Origin: Marinifilum sp965230805
Lineage (GTDB): Bacteria > Bacteroidota > Bacteroidia > Bacteroidales > Marinifilaceae
DNA: 64,000 bases
Assembly (NCBI RefSeq): GCF_965230805.1
Contig: NZ_OZ246019.1
Coordinates: 2,914,001-2,978,000, forward strand
Direction: 5' to 3'
Under the pieces are notes generated by a model. The model was not told the DNA's origin. It was given only the letters and a program-made list of their open reading frames with translations, and ran no database searches. The position numbers and the translations under genes are program-made. This document shows positions 61,374-64,000 of this stretch, piece after piece (the stretch's first letter is position 1; each line of letters opens with the position of its first letter).

Positions 61374-61619
61374 TTATAAGCTTTCCATTTCCTTATCCAG
61401 AAGACTTAAATTCTTATGTAATTTGGCATTTTTTGCTTTTTCCTGCTCTATTTTGTGTTGGGATGTGGCACAATTGATTCCTCGTTTTTTTAACTCTTCG
61501 TTTCTTCCAATATGGAGTTCAGGGAACCTTCCATTCTTTTTAATTAAGATTGAAATTGCAAAACCAATAAACGCAATTACAAGTATGATAATAGTTAATA
61601 GTAAAACCTTTACAATCAT
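61374..61619 (-). CDS. Small membrane protein with FPELHIGRNEE motif
   Basis: An 81-residue protein with one N-terminal membrane helix (residues 4-26), a conserved-looking middle FPELHIGRNEELKKRGINC and a Lys/Glu-rich C-terminal coil. It resembles small 'membrane or secreted' proteins I recall in Bacteroidales near Nqr genes. Its helix and the KKNGRFP junction are similar in layout to the NqrM-like protein 200 bp downstream on the same strand, but it keeps only one Cys (about residue 50). Function unknown. Confidence 0.55.
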   Translation of the reverse strand: MIVKVLLLTIIILVIAFIGFAISILIKKNGRFPELHIGRNEELKKRGINCATSQHKIEQEKAKNAKLHKNLSLLDKEMESL

Positions 61620-61848
61620 TCGAATAATTCTTAAAAATTATTGGCAAAGATATCATTTCAAGATTGTAAAGCCAAATCAAACAGGAATAAAAGGTCTGAA
61701 ATACTTAGAGTGATCTTTCTAATTTAGAATAATTCTCACTAAATTTGGTCTTATAAAAAACAGGAAAATTCTGTTAAATAAAAACAAACCTACTTATGGA
61801 TTCTGAAATACAAGGAGGAATTGTTTCGAATTCAGAAAATTAAAAAAT

Positions 61849-64000
61849 ATGTCAGAAACATTAAAAGAAAATATGGAAGCAAATGACGGTAACCTTTCTT
61901 ACGAAGATTTTACTTCCGAAGTCCTTGAAGATTACCGCATCGCAAATATAAGCCGACAGTTAAGTATTTTTGGCCGAAAGGAAGTTTTAACGGGAAAGGC
62001 CAAATTTGGAATTTTTGGTGATGGCAAAGAGATTGCACAGATAGCAATGGCCAAATCATTCAGAAATGGCGATTGGCGGTCGGGATATTACAGAGATCAA
62101 ACTTTTATGCTTGCAGCTGGCATGTTAACTCCCGAAGAGTTTTTTGCTCAATTGTTCGGAGAAACACAATTGGATAAAAATCCAGCCAATGGAGGACGTT
62201 TAATGAATAACCATTATGCCTCAAGAAGTTTGAATGAAGATGGTTCTTGGAAAGATTTGATCAGGCAAAAGAATTCATCTGCCGATATATCACCTACTGC
62301 AGGTCAAATGCCAAGATTGCTTGGCTTGGCTTATGCTTCTAAACTGTTCAGAGAAAATAAAGATCTGCATCAGTTTACCGATTTCTCTATAAAAGGTAAT
62401 GAGGTGGCTTTTGGTACAATCGGAGATTCAAGTACATCCGAAGGACATTTTTGGGAAACCATTAATGCAGCAGGGGTATTAAAAGTTCCGATGGCAATGA
62501 GTGTTTGGGATGATGGCTGGGGAATCTCTGTTCCAAACAAATATCAGACGACCAAACAAAACATTTCTGAAGTATTAAAAGGTTTTGAGCAGGATGAAAA
62601 TGGAGATGGTTATCTGATTTACAAAGCGAAGGGCTGGGATTATCCTGCCCTATGCAAAATGTATGCTGGGGGAGTTGAACTCTGTCGTCGGCATCATACG
62701 CCTGTGTTGTTCCACGTTACTGAAATGACTCAACCTTTAGGACATTCCACTTCGGGTTCACACGAAAGATATAAATCAAATGAACGTTTGCAATGGGAGA
62801 AAGACTTTGATCCCATTAAAAAGATGAGAGAATGGATTTTATCAATGGACTTGATTGATGCGGAAAAATTGGATCAGATAGAGAAGGAATCAATAGTATT
62901 GGTAAAAAAAGCGCGTCAAGAAGCATGGAAAAATTATATTCATCCGATTAATAAAGAACGTAATAAGTTGATTCAAATGATTGAGAATTCGGCTTGTAAC
63001 TGCAAGAAAACAGATAGAATTGATAATATCACTTCAGGTTTGAACAAAATCATTCACCCGGTAAGGAAAGATAATGTAAGTGCGGCGAAAAAAATCTTAA
63101 GACATATTTGTTCTAATTGCGATAGCTTTAAACCTCTAAAATCTCAATTACGCGAATGGTTAAAACATACCATTGAGGAGAATGAAAAAAGATATAGCAG
63201 TCATTTATATAGCGAGACAGAAAAGGGAGTTTGTAAAATAGAATCCATTGAACCAATTTATGGTGAAAATTCAAAAACTGTAAATGGTAGAGAAGTATTG
63301 CGTGATAATTTTGATAAATTATTTACGAAATACCCTTTGCTTTTAACTTTTGGAGAGGATACCGGATTTATTGGTGGGGTAAACCAAAGTTTGGAAGGTA
63401 TGCAGGAAAAATTTGGTGAGCTTCGTGTAACGGATACTGGTATACGTGAGGCTACTATTCTAGGTCAAGGTATAGGCCTTGCTTTACGCGGATTGCGCCC
63501 AATTGCCGAGATTCAATATTTTGATTATTTGTTGTATGCCCTGCAAACCATAAGTGATGATTTGGCAACCCTGCAATATAGAACCAAGGGAGGTCAAAAA
63601 TCACCTGTAATTATTCGTACTCGAGGTCACCGACTGGAAGGCATTTGGCACTCAGGATCACCTCTTAGTATGGTCATTAATTCTATTCGTGGAGTACATG
63701 TTTGTGTACCTAGAAATATGACTATTGCTGCTGGTTTTTACAATACGCTTCTTGAATCGGATGAACCGGCATTGGTAATCGAGCCTTTAAATGGATATCG
63801 TTTAAAAGAAAAAATGCCTGACAATTTAGGTGATTTTAGAACTCCAATGGGCGTTCCAGAAGTTTTATGCGAGGGTTTTGATATTACTTTGGTTACATAT
63901 GGATCTTGTGTAAGAATTGCTGAAGATGCAGTAAAACAATTGAAAGATTTTGATATTTCTGTTGAACTAATCGATGTTCAAACGTTATTGCCATTTGACA
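61849..64000 (+). CDS. 2-oxoacid dehydrogenase E1, fused alpha-beta (runs off the right edge)
   Basis: The frame is open from the ATG at 61849 to the window end (717 codons). The first half is the E1 alpha domain: KFGIFGDGKEIAQIAMAK, YRDQTFML, then the TPP/Mg motif in GDSSTSEGHFWETINAAG with VWDDGWGIS, where most E1 enzymes have NNGYAIS. The second half is E1 beta: LTFGEDTGFIGGVNQSLEG, DTGIREATILGQGIGLALRG and the VIIRTRGHRLEGIWHSGSPL strand. Branched-chain or another 2-oxoacid is the likely substrate; E2 and E3 are not in view. A GGAGG lies 35 bp upstream, too far to be a ribosome-binding site. Confidence 0.88.
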   Translation, partial: MSETLKENMEANDGNLSYEDFTSEVLEDYRIANISRQLSIFGRKEVLTGKAKFGIFGDGKEIAQIAMAKSFRNGDWRSGYYRDQTFMLAAGMLTPEEFFAQLFGETQLDKNPANGGRLMNNHYASRSLNEDGSWKDLIRQKNSSADISPTAGQMPRLLGLAYASKLFRENKDLHQFTDFSIKGNEVAFGTIGDSSTSEGHFWETINAAGVLKVPMAMSVWDDGWGISVPNKYQTTKQNISEVLKGFEQDENGDGYLIYKAKGWDYPALCKMYAGGVELCRRHHTPVLFHVTEMTQPLGHSTSGSHERYKSNERLQWEKDFDPIKKMREWILSMDLIDAEKLDQIEKESIVLVKKARQEAWKNYIHPINKERNKLIQMIENSACNCKKTDRIDNITSGLNKIIHPVRKDNVSAAKKILRHICSNCDSFKPLKSQLREWLKHTIEENEKRYSSHLYSETEKGVCKIESIEPIYGENSKTVNGREVLRDNFDKLFTKYPLLLTFGEDTGFIGGVNQSLEGMQEKFGELRVTDTGIREATILGQGIGLALRGLRPIAEIQYFDYLLYALQTISDDLATLQYRTKGGQKSPVIIRTRGHRLEGIWHSGSPLSMVINSIRGVHVCVPRNMTIAAGFYNTLLESDEPALVIEPLNGYRLKEKMPDNLGDFRTPMGVPEVLCEGFDITLVTYGSCVRIAEDAVKQLKDFDISVELIDVQTLLPFD

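Noticed and set aside
1..64000. tRNA, rRNA, SRP or tmRNA genes
   Set aside because: I looked for T-loop motifs and long structured spacers and found none; short or divergent RNAs could have been missed by eye.

Overview
The window is chromosomal DNA from a member of the Bacteroidota, most likely a marine or sediment Bacteroidia of the Marinilabiliales type (the order is inference). The evidence is a SusC/SusD pair, a type IX secretion 'plug' protein, DUF4924, DUF6089 and DUF6261 proteins, a BamA-OmpH-OmpH cluster, an Nqr complex, AT-rich spacers, almost no Shine-Dalgarno sequences, and several -7 boxes of the Bacteroidetes form TAnnTTTG.

Layout. 1-6.5 kb, mostly minus strand, holds housekeeping genes: the start of lnt, an EamA permease, DUF4924, an S4 RNA-binding protein, pth, rplY, prs, engB and manA. 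6.8-10.3 kb has udk, a PolB-like exonuclease, a lipoprotein and an alpha/beta hydrolase. 10.4-19.8 kb is an envelope and cofactor cluster: pdxJ, a CBS protein, nadK, DUF6089, uppS, bamA, two OmpH/Skp chaperones, murI and a gamma-carbonic anhydrase. 20.2-24.8 kb is an orphan SusC/SusD pair. 24.8-26.7 kb is accessory: a cluster of short CACTTGCAATTG-like repeats, a 15-bp inverted repeat, a DUF6261 gene and a second copy of the leader found before the first ompH gene. 26.7-32.9 kb carries korAB and a large protein combining receiver-like and PEP/pyruvate-binding domains. 32.9-38.8 kb contains two copies of a 252-265 bp MITE-like element, one of which splits a futalosine-hydrolase-like gene, plus fabD, folE, a MATE pump and tandem Mn-type and Fe-type superoxide dismutases. 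39-47.7 kb has a nitroreductase, proline dehydrogenase and P5C dehydrogenase, a third OmpH protein, a glycosyltransferase, a DivIC/FtsB-like protein and NhaC. 47.9-53.5 kb has a lipoprotein with a LytS/LytTR two-component pair, a six-unit 42-bp tandem repeat, bioB with a small upstream gene, and a frameshifted T9SS plug gene. 53.7-61.6 kb is nqrABCDEF, apbE and two small membrane proteins, one NqrM-like. The window ends inside a fused E1 alpha/beta 2-oxoacid dehydrogenase gene.

How the genes work together. bamA with three OmpH chaperones, uppS, murI, lnt and DUF6089 make up envelope assembly. Nqr builds a sodium gradient that NhaC can use, ApbE flavinylates NqrB and NqrC, and the small Cys-containing protein may help deliver Fe to NqrD/E. 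korAB and the E1 enzyme feed acyl-CoA metabolism. Proline dehydrogenase and PruA convert proline to glutamate.

Most of the window is ordinary core genome. The less explained parts are the MITE-like family and its gene disruption, the DUF6261 repeat locus, the duplicated ompH leader, the 42-bp tandem repeat and the small proteins next to bioB and nqr. No tRNA, rRNA, CRISPR array, complete insertion sequence or prophage was seen.
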